From assembly GCA_934646965.1 (NCBI GenBank), contig CAKUEZ010000017.1, forward strand, positions 1 through 28,846: DNA of 28,846 nt, read 5' to 3'. Position 1 is the first letter of the stretch; every line of letters begins with the position of its first letter. Shown here one piece after another: positions 23,154 to 28,846 of this stretch. The stretch is from an uncultured Collinsella sp. Its GTDB lineage: Bacteria; Actinomycetota; Coriobacteriia; Coriobacteriales; Coriobacteriaceae. The notes beneath the pieces were generated by a model. That model saw only the letters and a program-made list of their open reading frames with translations, made no database searches and was not told the DNA's origin. The translations under genes were made by a program, and so were the position numbers.

Positions 23154-23192
23154 AAACCTGCCAAAATAAACCTGTCCCTTTTTGGTAGGTTT
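23154..23192. repeat. Variant hairpin related to the GGGACAGGCA family
   Basis: AAACCTGCCAAAA pairs with TTTTGGTAGGTTT (one G-U). The loop contains CCTGTCCC, the complement of the GGGACAGG in the other copies. It lies directly before the cyclo-ligase ribosome binding site. Confidence 0.7.
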
Positions 23193-23209
23193 GGAAGAAG
23201 GTGGCTGGG

Positions 23210-23806
23210 ATGGATAAGGCTGAGCTGCGGCGGGCGGTGATTGCCCGGCGCGATGCAATTGAGCTGGATGTGCGGGCGGCGAAGTCTGCCACCGTTTGTG
23301 CACGGCTCGTTGAGCTGTTGGAGTGCGTGGACCCCGAAGCCCCGCGCACCGTTGCCGTCTATGCCGCCATAGGCTCCGAGGTTGACCCTGCCGCCTTTGC
23401 CGCCGAAGCCGACGGGCGCGGCTGGCGGGTGGCCTACCCGTACATGCTCTCGGCAGCTGACGCCGCGGCTTGCGGCCAGCGTATGTGCATGCGAGCGGTC
23501 GCCGCCAGCGACGTCGACACGGCTCCGTTTATCGCCCATCCCACGCAAGCCTTCGCCGCCGAGGACATCGACAACGGCCGCTTCCCCACCGTGCCTGCCG
23601 AAGCACTCGGCATGATCGTTGTGCCGTTCGTGGCCTTCGATCGCACCGGCGCACGCCTAGGCTACGGCGGCGGCTGCTACGACCGCTACCTGCCCACGGT
23701 CTCGGCATCGTGCCACATCATCGGCATCGCCTTTGACGAGCAGTGCGTCGACCGCGTCCCAACCGACGCCCACGACCTACCGCTGCCCACCATTATCAGC
23801 GCCTAA
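23210..23806 (+). CDS. 5-formyltetrahydrofolate cyclo-ligase
   Basis: A 198-residue enzyme that uses ATP to convert 5-formyltetrahydrofolate to 5,10-methenyltetrahydrofolate, returning the storage folate to one-carbon metabolism. The N-terminus (KAELRRAVIARRDAI) and the signature VPFVAFDRTGARLGYGGGCYD followed by RYL (ATP/folate site) are diagnostic. GSEVDP matches the conserved substrate-binding loop. ATG 23210 has AAGAAGG eight bases upstream; a GTG three codons earlier is possible but overlaps that site. It is convergent with metA, and no clear terminator lies in the 23-bp gap. Confidence 0.93.
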   Translation: MDKAELRRAVIARRDAIELDVRAAKSATVCARLVELLECVDPEAPRTVAVYAAIGSEVDPAAFAAEADGRGWRVAYPYMLSAADAAACGQRMCMRAVAASDVDTAPFIAHPTQAFAAEDIDNGRFPTVPAEALGMIVVPFVAFDRTGARLGYGGGCYDRYLPTVSASCHIIGIAFDEQCVDRVPTDAHDLPLPTIISA

Positions 23807-23829
23807 ATGCCGGCACGCCTCTCGGTAGC

Positions 23830-24756
23830 CTAGCGCTCCTCGCCGGCTCGTGCCAGGTCGTAGGGCGTGGTCTGGTAGACGTAGTAGTTGAGCCAGTTGG
23901 TGTAGAGCAGCTGAGCCTGACTGCGCCAGACGTTGCGCGGCTCGGCTGTGGGGTCGTCGCCCGGGAAATAATGCGCCGGCACCTCGGGGTTGAGCCCGCG
24001 CTTCACGTCGCGCTCGTACTCCAGACGCAGCGTGTCGGTGTCGTACTCGGGATGACCAAAGACAAAGAAGCGGCGGCTGTCGACCGACTTGACGATGTAC
24101 AGGCCCACCTCGTCGGACACGGCCACGACCTCGAGCTGCGACTCGGCCTCCACGTCCTCGCGGCGCACGTCGGTGTTGCGCGAGTGCACGGCATAGAAGC
24201 GGTCGTCAAAGCCGCGGACCAGCGGGCTTTGCGGCTTCACCAGATGATGCTCAAACACGCCGCTCGCCTTAGCCGGCAGGTCGTGCTTCTGAATACCGTA
24301 GTGGTGGTACAGGCCAGCCTGCGCGCCCCAGCAAATGTGCAGCGTGGAGTGCACGTGCGTGGTGGACCAATCCATGATTTGGCAGAGCTCGGGCCAGTAG
24401 TCGACCTCCTCGAAGGGCATCTGCTCCACCGGCGCGCCCGTAATAATCAGGCCGTCGTAGTGGATGTCGCGAATGTCGTCGAACGTGCGGTAGAACGTCT
24501 CCAGGTGGCCGGCGCTCACGTGCGTGGCCTCGTGCGTCTTGGTGCGCAGCAGGTCCACCTCCACCTGTAGCGGCGTGTTGGAGAGCTTGCGCATGATCTG
24601 CGTCTCGGTGGCGATCTTGGTGGGCATGAGGTTGAGGATGAGCACGCGCAGCGGGCGGATGTCCTGGTGCAGCGCGCGGTACTCGGTCATGACAAAGATG
24701 TTCTCGCTCTCGAGCTGCGCGGCGGCAGGGAGGGCGTCGGGGATGCGAATGGGCAT
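23830..24756 (-). CDS. metA: Homoserine O-acetyltransferase (MetA type)
   Basis: A 308-residue enzyme of methionine synthesis that acylates homoserine. The catalytic triad is visible: C142 in HICWGAQA, H235 and E237 in FGHPEYD. The residue that sets acyl-donor choice in this family is position 111. Here it is Glu ([16 protein letters not shown]), as in acetyl-CoA-using MetA of Bacillus, where succinyl-CoA enzymes have Gly. So the product is predicted to be O-acetylhomoserine. AAGGAG lies five bases before ATG. The roughly 80 bp upstream show no riboswitch-like structure before the hairpin repeats at 24829-24935 begin. Confidence 0.95.
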   Translation of the reverse strand: MPIRIPDALPAAAQLESENIFVMTEYRALHQDIRPLRVLILNLMPTKIATETQIMRKLSNTPLQVEVDLLRTKTHEATHVSAGHLETFYRTFDDIRDIHYDGLIITGAPVEQMPFEEVDYWPELCQIMDWSTTHVHSTLHICWGAQAGLYHHYGIQKHDLPAKASGVFEHHLVKPQSPLVRGFDDRFYAVHSRNTDVRREDVEAESQLEVVAVSDEVGLYIVKSVDSRRFFVFGHPEYDTDTLRLEYERDVKRGLNPEVPAHYFPGDDPTAEPRNVWRSQAQLLYTNWLNYYVYQTTPYDLARAGEER

Positions 24757-24828
24757 GGATGCTCCTTACGAGTCAGTTGCAGCTATGGTACAACGACCGG
24801 CCCCATCCGCGCGAGCACATCGCCCAGC

Positions 24829-24935
24829 GGTAGATTTTTGGGACATGCCCTGATTTCTACCTTTCCGGCCGCACGGGCGCGATTTGGCCCCAAGGGACCC
24901 AAAAGTAGATTTCTAGGCATGTCCCAAAAATCTAC
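24829..24935. repeat. Inverted pair of the GTAGATTTTTGGGACATGCC hairpin repeat
   Basis: The 20-base sequence occurs at 24830-24849 and exactly inverted at 24916-24935. Each can also fold on itself (24829-24861 weakly, 24905-24935 with an 8-bp stem). The pair lies between divergent metA and the dehydrogenase gene and is related to the hairpin at 20569-20609. Confidence 0.9.
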
Positions 24936-24969
24936 GGCACTTTAGCCTAGCAAAGTGACGGCAGGACGC

Positions 24970-24975
24970 TACAAT
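24970..24975 (+). promoter_or_regulatory. -10 promoter candidate of the dehydrogenase gene
   Basis: TACAAT matches five of six bases of the -10 consensus and lies 37 bp before ATG 25013. The -35 is not clear. Confidence 0.4.
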
Positions 24976-25012
24976 GTTTCAACGCGAAAAACTCGGCCGA
25001 AAGGATACTCAT

Positions 25013-25990
25013 ATGTACCAGACGCGTAAGATCGGTGTGGTCGGCCAGGGCCACGTAGGAGCACATGTCGCCAACAGCCTGCTTATGCAGGGCATTGCCG
25101 ACGAGCTGTACCTGTGCGATATCAACGAGGCCAAGGTGACGTCCGAGGTTCAGGACCTGCGCGACTCCCTTTCGTTTGTCCCGTATAACACCAAGATCGT
25201 CAACTGCTACGACCACTACGAGGAGCTGGCCTGCTGCGACGTCATCGTCAACGCCGCCGGCAAGGTCGCGCTGGCCGCCGGCAGCCGTGACGGCGAGCTG
25301 TTCTTTACCACCGACGCCGCCCGCTCCTTTGCCAAGCGCATTGTCGACGCCGGTTTCGACGGCATCTTCGTGAGCATCTCCAACCCCTGCGACGTCGTGT
25401 GCACCGAGCTGTGGCACCTGACCGGCTATGACCCCAAGAAGATCATCGGCTCGGGCTGCGGCCTGGATTCTGCCCGCCTGCGCACCGAGATCTCCAAGAA
25501 GATCGGCGTGAGCCCCAAGTCCGTCGACGCCTACATGATCGGTGAGCACGGCTTTAGCCAGCTGGCCGCCTTTAAGGCCGCGACCATCGCCGGCAAGAGC
25601 CTCACCGAGCTTCAGGCCGAGAACCCCGACAAGTACGCCTTCGACCACATGGAGGTCGAGGAGCTCGCGCGCAAGGGCGGCTACGTGACCTACGCCGGCA
25701 AGCAGTGCACCGAGTACGCCGTCGCCAACTCCGCCGCGCGCGTCTGCGCTGCCGTGCTGCACAACGAGCACGCCGTGCTTTCCGCCTCCACGCTCATGAC
25801 CGGCCAGTATGGCGAGGAAGGCATCTTCACCTCGCTGCCGTGCGTGATCGGCGCCGAGGGCGTCGAGGAGGTCTACACGCTCGACCTGTCCGAGCACGAG
25901 CTCGAGGGCTTCCACAAGAGCTGCCAGCACATCCGCGACAACATCGCCCAGCTCGACTGGTGGGACGCCGAGGCCTACGACGCCAAGTAG
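25013..25990 (+). CDS. L-lactate / L-2-hydroxyacid dehydrogenase (LDH-MDH family)
   Basis: A 325-residue NAD-dependent enzyme interconverting 2-keto acids and L-2-hydroxy acids. GVVGQGHVGAHVANSL is the Rossmann nucleotide-binding loop. GCGLDSARLR carries the catalytic Asp and substrate-binding Arg, and IGEHG the catalytic His. The mobile specificity loop (AGKVALAAGSRDGELFFTT) has neither the Gln-Lys-Pro of classical LDH nor the Arg of MDH. It looks more like L-2-hydroxyisocaproate dehydrogenases, so branched or bulky keto acids are possible substrates. ATG 25013 follows AAAGGA by about seven bases. Codon use is highly biased toward C and G in third positions, as in strongly expressed genes. 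It is monocistronic with a strong terminator. Confidence 0.9.
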   Translation: MYQTRKIGVVGQGHVGAHVANSLLMQGIADELYLCDINEAKVTSEVQDLRDSLSFVPYNTKIVNCYDHYEELACCDVIVNAAGKVALAAGSRDGELFFTTDAARSFAKRIVDAGFDGIFVSISNPCDVVCTELWHLTGYDPKKIIGSGCGLDSARLRTEISKKIGVSPKSVDAYMIGEHGFSQLAAFKAATIAGKSLTELQAENPDKYAFDHMEVEELARKGGYVTYAGKQCTEYAVANSAARVCAAVLHNEHAVLSASTLMTGQYGEEGIFTSLPCVIGAEGVEEVYTLDLSEHELEGFHKSCQHIRDNIAQLDWWDAEAYDAK

Positions 25991-26030
25991 GCCGTTGGCT
26001 GCCGCAACCTCACGAACTCAAGCGCCATGT

Positions 26031-26072
26031 AAAGCGGGCCGTACCGGAAATCCCCGGCGCGGCCCGCTTTTT
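26031..26072 (+). terminator. Terminator of the dehydrogenase gene
   Basis: AAAGCGGGCCG (26031-26041) pairs with CGGCCCGCTTT (26060-26070), with an inner CCGG/CCGG pair, then TT. It lies 41 bp past the stop. Confidence 0.88.
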
Positions 26073-26096
26073 GACTCACGCAGCACACTTGCGAAT

Positions 26097-26280
26097 CGAA
26101 GGTGAATACTTTTTCCGAGAAGTGAACGAGCAAAATCGGACCCCCGAAGCATCGACACTTTTGAGGCGCTGTTTCCTGCGGTTTCGTCGAAGTTTTCCTG
26201 CGGTTTTAGCGCCAAAAAGTGTAGATGCTTCGGGGGTCCAAAATAGGTCGTTCACTTCTCAGGAAAAGTATTCACCTTCG
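26097..26280. repeat. 184-bp near-palindromic repeat element, copy 2
   Basis: Arms at 26097-26162 and 26215-26280 enclose a 52-base loop, the same lengths as copy 1 (312-495) and in the same orientation. The loop again has two imperfect copies of TCCTGCGGTTT. The element lies between the terminators of two convergent genes. Confidence 0.9.
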
Positions 26281-26312
26281 TTTTCTGACAAACTGAAAGG
26301 GACTCCGCAACG

Positions 26313-26345
26313 CAAAACGGGGCCTGCGCTTGGCGAAGGCCCCGT
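26313..26345 (-). terminator. Terminator of the second deglycase gene
   Basis: ACGGGGCC (26317-26324) pairs with GGCCCCGT (26338-26345). On the minus strand TTTTGCG follows. It lies 26 bp past the stop at 26371. Confidence 0.8.
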
Positions 26346-26370
26346 CGTGAAAGATCGCTTTCCCCGTTAC

Positions 26371-27339
26371 TTAGTACTGCTCGACGCCCATGTAGCGGCG
26401 GAACTCGGGGCTGTGGTCGAAGACCTTACCGCGGGCGGCACGCAGCTCGCAGCTCATCGCGTAGAAGAAGATCGGCTCCAGGAACGAACGCACGCTGGCG
26501 GGCACGTTGCCCACGCCATACTCGAGCGCGTCGAGCACCATGATCGTATCGGTGTGTGTGTTGAGGAACGCAAGCGCACGCTCCTCCATGGGGCGGCACT
26601 CGCCGGCACCAAGCTGTACAAAGTAGAACACGCCGGGCTCGGTGGCCTCGAAGGGGCCGTGGAAGTACTCGCCGGAGTGGATGTAGCAGCAGTGCTGCCA
26701 CTGCATCTCCATGAGCGAGCAAATGGCCATGGCGTAGGTCTGGCTAAAGTTGGGGCCGGAGCCCAGGATGTAGAAGAACTTGTGCTGCTGGCAGAGCTCG
26801 GCAAAACGGTCGCCCAGCTCGGCGTTGACCTTCTCACGGGCGGCGGGCAGCAGTGCATCCATCTGCTTGAGGCCTTCGTACATGTCGGCGAGCGCCTCGT
26901 AGCCCTCCTGCTGGTCGAGCAGCTCGGCGGCGATCAGAGCGCCGATGCCCTGCGGCACCTCGGCCTGCGGCACGCCCTCGCCCCAGGGGTAGACCCAGGT
27001 GGTCCACTTGCCGTTGTCGATCTTGGAACCCTCGCAGTCGGTCATGGCGACGACCTCGGCACCGGCAGCCAGCGCCATCTCGCAACCGTCGACGACCTCC
27101 TGCGTGTTGCCGCTGTGGCTGCAGGCGATGACGAGCGACTTCTCGCCCAAGCTCTTGGGGGCCATCAGACAGAACTCGCGCGCCGTGTAGACCGTCGAGG
27201 TAAACGTGGTGGCCTCACGCTTGAGCAGCTCATTGGCCGGCATCAGGTCGATCATCGAACCGCCGCAGGCGATCCAAAAGACGTTCTCGATCTTACCCTT
27301 GCGCTCGATAATTTCCTGAACCAGATCATGTGCGTTCAT
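26371..27339 (-). CDS. SIS-domain sugar-amine 6-phosphate deglycase, second paralogue (FrlB-like)
   Basis: A 322-residue tandem-SIS protein. The first domain has VFWIACGGSMIDLMP and CSHSGNTQEVV, the second HSGEYFHGPFEATEPGV with the active-site His and Glu. The C-terminus EFRRYMGVEQY resembles the tail of the paralogue at 14194-15228, though the two are clearly diverged. A fructoselysine-type deglycase is likely. In gfr systems two deglycases serve one PTS (one for glucoselysine-, one for fructoselysine-phosphate), so this may be the second enzyme for the PTS 11 kb away; that is inference. ATG 27339 has AAGGAGG nine bases upstream. It is downstream of its own GntR gene, with paired operator-like sites in the gap. 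Confidence 0.85.
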   Translation of the reverse strand: MNAHDLVQEIIERKGKIENVFWIACGGSMIDLMPANELLKREATTFTSTVYTAREFCLMAPKSLGEKSLVIACSHSGNTQEVVDGCEMALAAGAEVVAMTDCEGSKIDNGKWTTWVYPWGEGVPQAEVPQGIGALIAAELLDQQEGYEALADMYEGLKQMDALLPAAREKVNAELGDRFAELCQQHKFFYILGSGPNFSQTYAMAICSLMEMQWQHCCYIHSGEYFHGPFEATEPGVFYFVQLGAGECRPMEERALAFLNTHTDTIMVLDALEYGVGNVPASVRSFLEPIFFYAMSCELRAARGKVFDHSPEFRRYMGVEQY

Positions 27340-27396
27340 GCTGATGTTCCTCCTTGCGTGGCGGCTTTTGAACAACGGCAGCTCGTACCTGCGGTC

Positions 27397-27475
27397 GTTC
27401 TATGTTGTCCTATATATACCACGCAGGTTGGCGCAGGTGAAGTCATCGCGACAAATTTGTTCTATGTTGTTCTAT
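27397..27475 (-). promoter_or_regulatory. Promoter flanked by two matching operator-like sites
   Basis: On the minus strand TTCACC (27441-27436), 17 bp, then TATATA (27418-27413) form a promoter for the deglycase. ATAGRACAACATAGAAC occurs at 27413-27397 (touching the -10 and the start) and at 27475-27459 (above the -35), 62 bp apart. Each site is itself a direct repeat, ATAGRAC and ATAGAAC, with a 10-bp period. Confidence 0.7.
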
Positions 27476-27484
27476 CTATGGACG

Positions 27485-28249
27485 TTAGATGTCGAACACG
27501 TAGCGCGAGCCCACGATCTTTTGGCGGCCGAGCAGCAAAGGCCGTCCGTCGGCGTCGGTAAAGTACGCCTCCATATAAAAGAGCGGCTCACCGACCGGGA
27601 CCTCGAGCAGCGGGGCCGCCTGGACATCGGCCAGCGCGATCTCCACGGTACAGGGATCGGACTTGAGCGGCGCGCGACCCGAATGCTCGGCAACGAGCGC
27701 AAAGATTGAGTTGTCGGCGAAGTCCTCGTCGGTCAGCGTCTGCAGGTAGGGATGGTCGGCGAGCACAAAGGCGTTGTTCTCGAGCATGACGGGCACGCCG
27801 TCGGCCGTGCGCACACGCTCGACCACGATGAGCTCGCAGCCGGGCTCAACGCCAAAAAACGCCGCGTCCTCGTGCGTCGCCGCGACCACCATACGCGACA
27901 CCAGACGCGCGCCCGGCACCATGTCGTTGGCGACGCAACCCTCGGTAAAGCTCTGGACGTCGCCCTTCTGGCGAATCTTGCGTTTGAGCTTGGGAGCACA
28001 CACAAAGGTGCCCCTCCCCTGCTGGCGGTTGAGATACCCCGCGCGTGACAGCTCCTCGATGGCACGGCGCACGGTGATGCGCCCCACGCCGTAGGACTTC
28101 GCGAGCTCCATCTCGGAAGGGATGCGCGAGCTGGCCGGGTACACGCCGCGCGCAATCTCGCCCTTCAGGTCGTCCATGACCTGCTGGTACAGCGGCACGG
28201 CGGACACGTCGGCGCGCTCGGAACGCTCGGTCTTGCTCTCGGTTGCCAT
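27485..28249 (-). CDS. GntR-family regulator with UTRA domain, second copy
   Basis: A 254-residue HutC-type regulator. Residues 18-90 form the winged helix (VPLYQQVMDDLKGEIARG, IPSEMELAKSYGVGRITVRR, QGRGTF), and residues 100-250 the UTRA sensor domain, ending in LLGRQKIVGSRYVFDI. The N-terminal 15 residues are polar and variable. It starts three bases after the recQ stop, with GGAG eight bases before the ATG inside the recQ end, so it may be cotranscribed with recQ. It most likely controls the deglycase downstream through the twin sites at 27397-27475. Confidence 0.92.
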   Translation of the reverse strand: MATESKTERSERADVSAVPLYQQVMDDLKGEIARGVYPASSRIPSEMELAKSYGVGRITVRRAIEELSRAGYLNRQQGRGTFVCAPKLKRKIRQKGDVQSFTEGCVANDMVPGARLVSRMVVAATHEDAAFFGVEPGCELIVVERVRTADGVPVMLENNAFVLADHPYLQTLTDEDFADNSIFALVAEHSGRAPLKSDPCTVEIALADVQAAPLLEVPVGEPLFYMEAYFTDADGRPLLLGRQKIVGSRYVFDI

Positions 28250-28252
28250 CGT

Positions 28253-28846
28253 CTATGCTCCATCCCGTGCGTGCTCGGATTCAAACTCTTCAATCGCTGC
28301 CATAAACTGCTCGCCAAAGGCGTCGGCCTTTTTCTCGCCGATGCCGTTGACCTGAATCAGCTCGTCACGCGTCTGCGGGCGCAGGCGGCACAGGCCGCGC
28401 AGAGCCTTGTCGGAAAAGACCATGTACGGCGCCATCTCGAGCTCGGTCGAGATTTCCTTGCGGAGTGCCCGCAGACGCTCGAACAGCTCAGCATCGTCGC
28501 CCACGCGCGGGCGCTGGTCCAACTCGGCCTCCTCGCGCAGCAGGTCCACCGCACGGAGGGCGCGTGCCGAAGCCTTGCGCTTGGACGCGCGGCGCTTGAC
28601 GGTAAAGGCAAACGCCTCGTCCTCGACCTCACCGGCGCGCGGACCCAAGCCCACCACCGGGTACTGGCCCTGCGAGGTAGCCAGGTAGCCGCGACCGCAC
28701 AGCTGCCCGATGATGTCCTTGATGCGCCCGACCGATTCGCTCGACAGCTCGCCATAGCCGCGGTCCTCATCCAGATGCATCTGGCGGATGCGCTCGGTGT
28801 TGCCGCCGTGGAGCACGTCGGCGATGAGCGACTTGCCAAAGCGCAT
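28253..28846 (-). CDS. recQ: ATP-dependent DNA helicase RecQ, C-terminal part (cut by the window edge)
   Basis: The visible 197 residues are the 3' end of recQ; the helicase domains lie beyond 28846. The first 70 residues are the RQC winged helix (FGKSLIADVLHGGNTERIRQ, then YGELS and IKDIIGQLCGRGYL). A basic linker follows (KRRASKRKASARALRA). Residues about 118-190 form an HRDC domain (LFERLRALRKEISTELEMAP, YMVFSDKALRGLC, VNGIGEKKADAFG). RecQ unwinds DNA in recombination and repair; RQC and HRDC bind the substrate. It is transcribed toward the GntR gene with a three-base gap. Confidence 0.93.
   Translation of the reverse strand: MRFGKSLIADVLHGGNTERIRQMHLDEDRGYGELSSESVGRIKDIIGQLCGRGYLATSQGQYPVVGLGPRAGEVEDEAFAFTVKRRASKRKASARALRAVDLLREEAELDQRPRVGDDAELFERLRALRKEISTELEMAPYMVFSDKALRGLCRLRPQTRDELIQVNGIGEKKADAFGEQFMAAIEEFESEHARDGA

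Noticed and set aside
22657..23200. HicA toxin partner for the HicB-like protein
   Set aside because: No frame of suitable size or HicA-like sequence exists between the flanking hairpins and genes.
24757..24828. Possible SAM riboswitch upstream of metA
   Set aside because: The short leader shows no multi-helix conserved core; the only strong structures are the dispersed hairpin repeats further away.
25705..27561. 618-residue open frame on the plus strand
   Set aside because: It crosses the dehydrogenase gene, two terminators and the palindromic element, and is antisense to the second deglycase.

Overview
The window looks like a chromosomal segment of a Coriobacteriia bacterium, most likely Collinsella or a close relative. 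This is inferred from the high GC content, the strong purine-rich ribosome binding sites, the mannose-family PTS plus sugar-amine deglycase operon, and the many short hairpin repeats between genes. No phage, transposase or integrase gene is visible. All calls rest on reading the sequence and on family knowledge; no database search was run.

Left part (1-7.2 kb): a tRNA-Val(GAC) with its terminator, a 184-bp near-palindromic repeat element (a second copy lies at 26.1 kb), an unrecognised protein with a nuclease-like C-terminus, a DUF5710-type protein with two CxxC pairs, and a defence cluster. The cluster is a Sau3AI/MutH-like restriction endonuclease divergent from a C5-cytosine methyltransferase, followed by a protein joining a PUA/EVE-like N-terminus to a PD-(D/E)XK-like nuclease C-terminus.

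Second part (7.2-12.4 kb): a set of secreted or membrane proteins with SipW-type (TasA/camelysin-like) N-termini and a shared C-terminal motif. It includes a leftover tail of a deleted paralogue. A two-gene unit follows, a PilZ (c-di-GMP receptor) protein coupled to a membrane-anchored protein carrying the same C-terminal motif. The 550-bp gap upstream of the PilZ gene holds two unusual repeat clusters.

Third part (12.4-17.3 kb): a leftward catabolic locus, GntR/UTRA regulator, PTS IIA, IIB, SIS-domain deglycase, IIC, IID. It resembles the glucoselysine/fructoselysine (gfr/frl) systems that take up and split Amadori products. A second GntR plus SIS deglycase pair lies at 26.4-28.2 kb behind recQ, with two matching operator-like sites around its promoter.

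Right part (17.5-28.8 kb): an M16C metallopeptidase, a zinc-ribbon/membrane/EF-hand/leucine-rich/YD-repeat protein, an orphan HicB-type antitoxin, 5-formyltetrahydrofolate cyclo-ligase, MetA (with Glu111, predicting acetyl-CoA use), a lactate/2-hydroxyacid dehydrogenase, the second deglycase unit, and the 3' part of recQ. Three families of short dispersed hairpin repeats fill the gaps between 20.5 and 25 kb.
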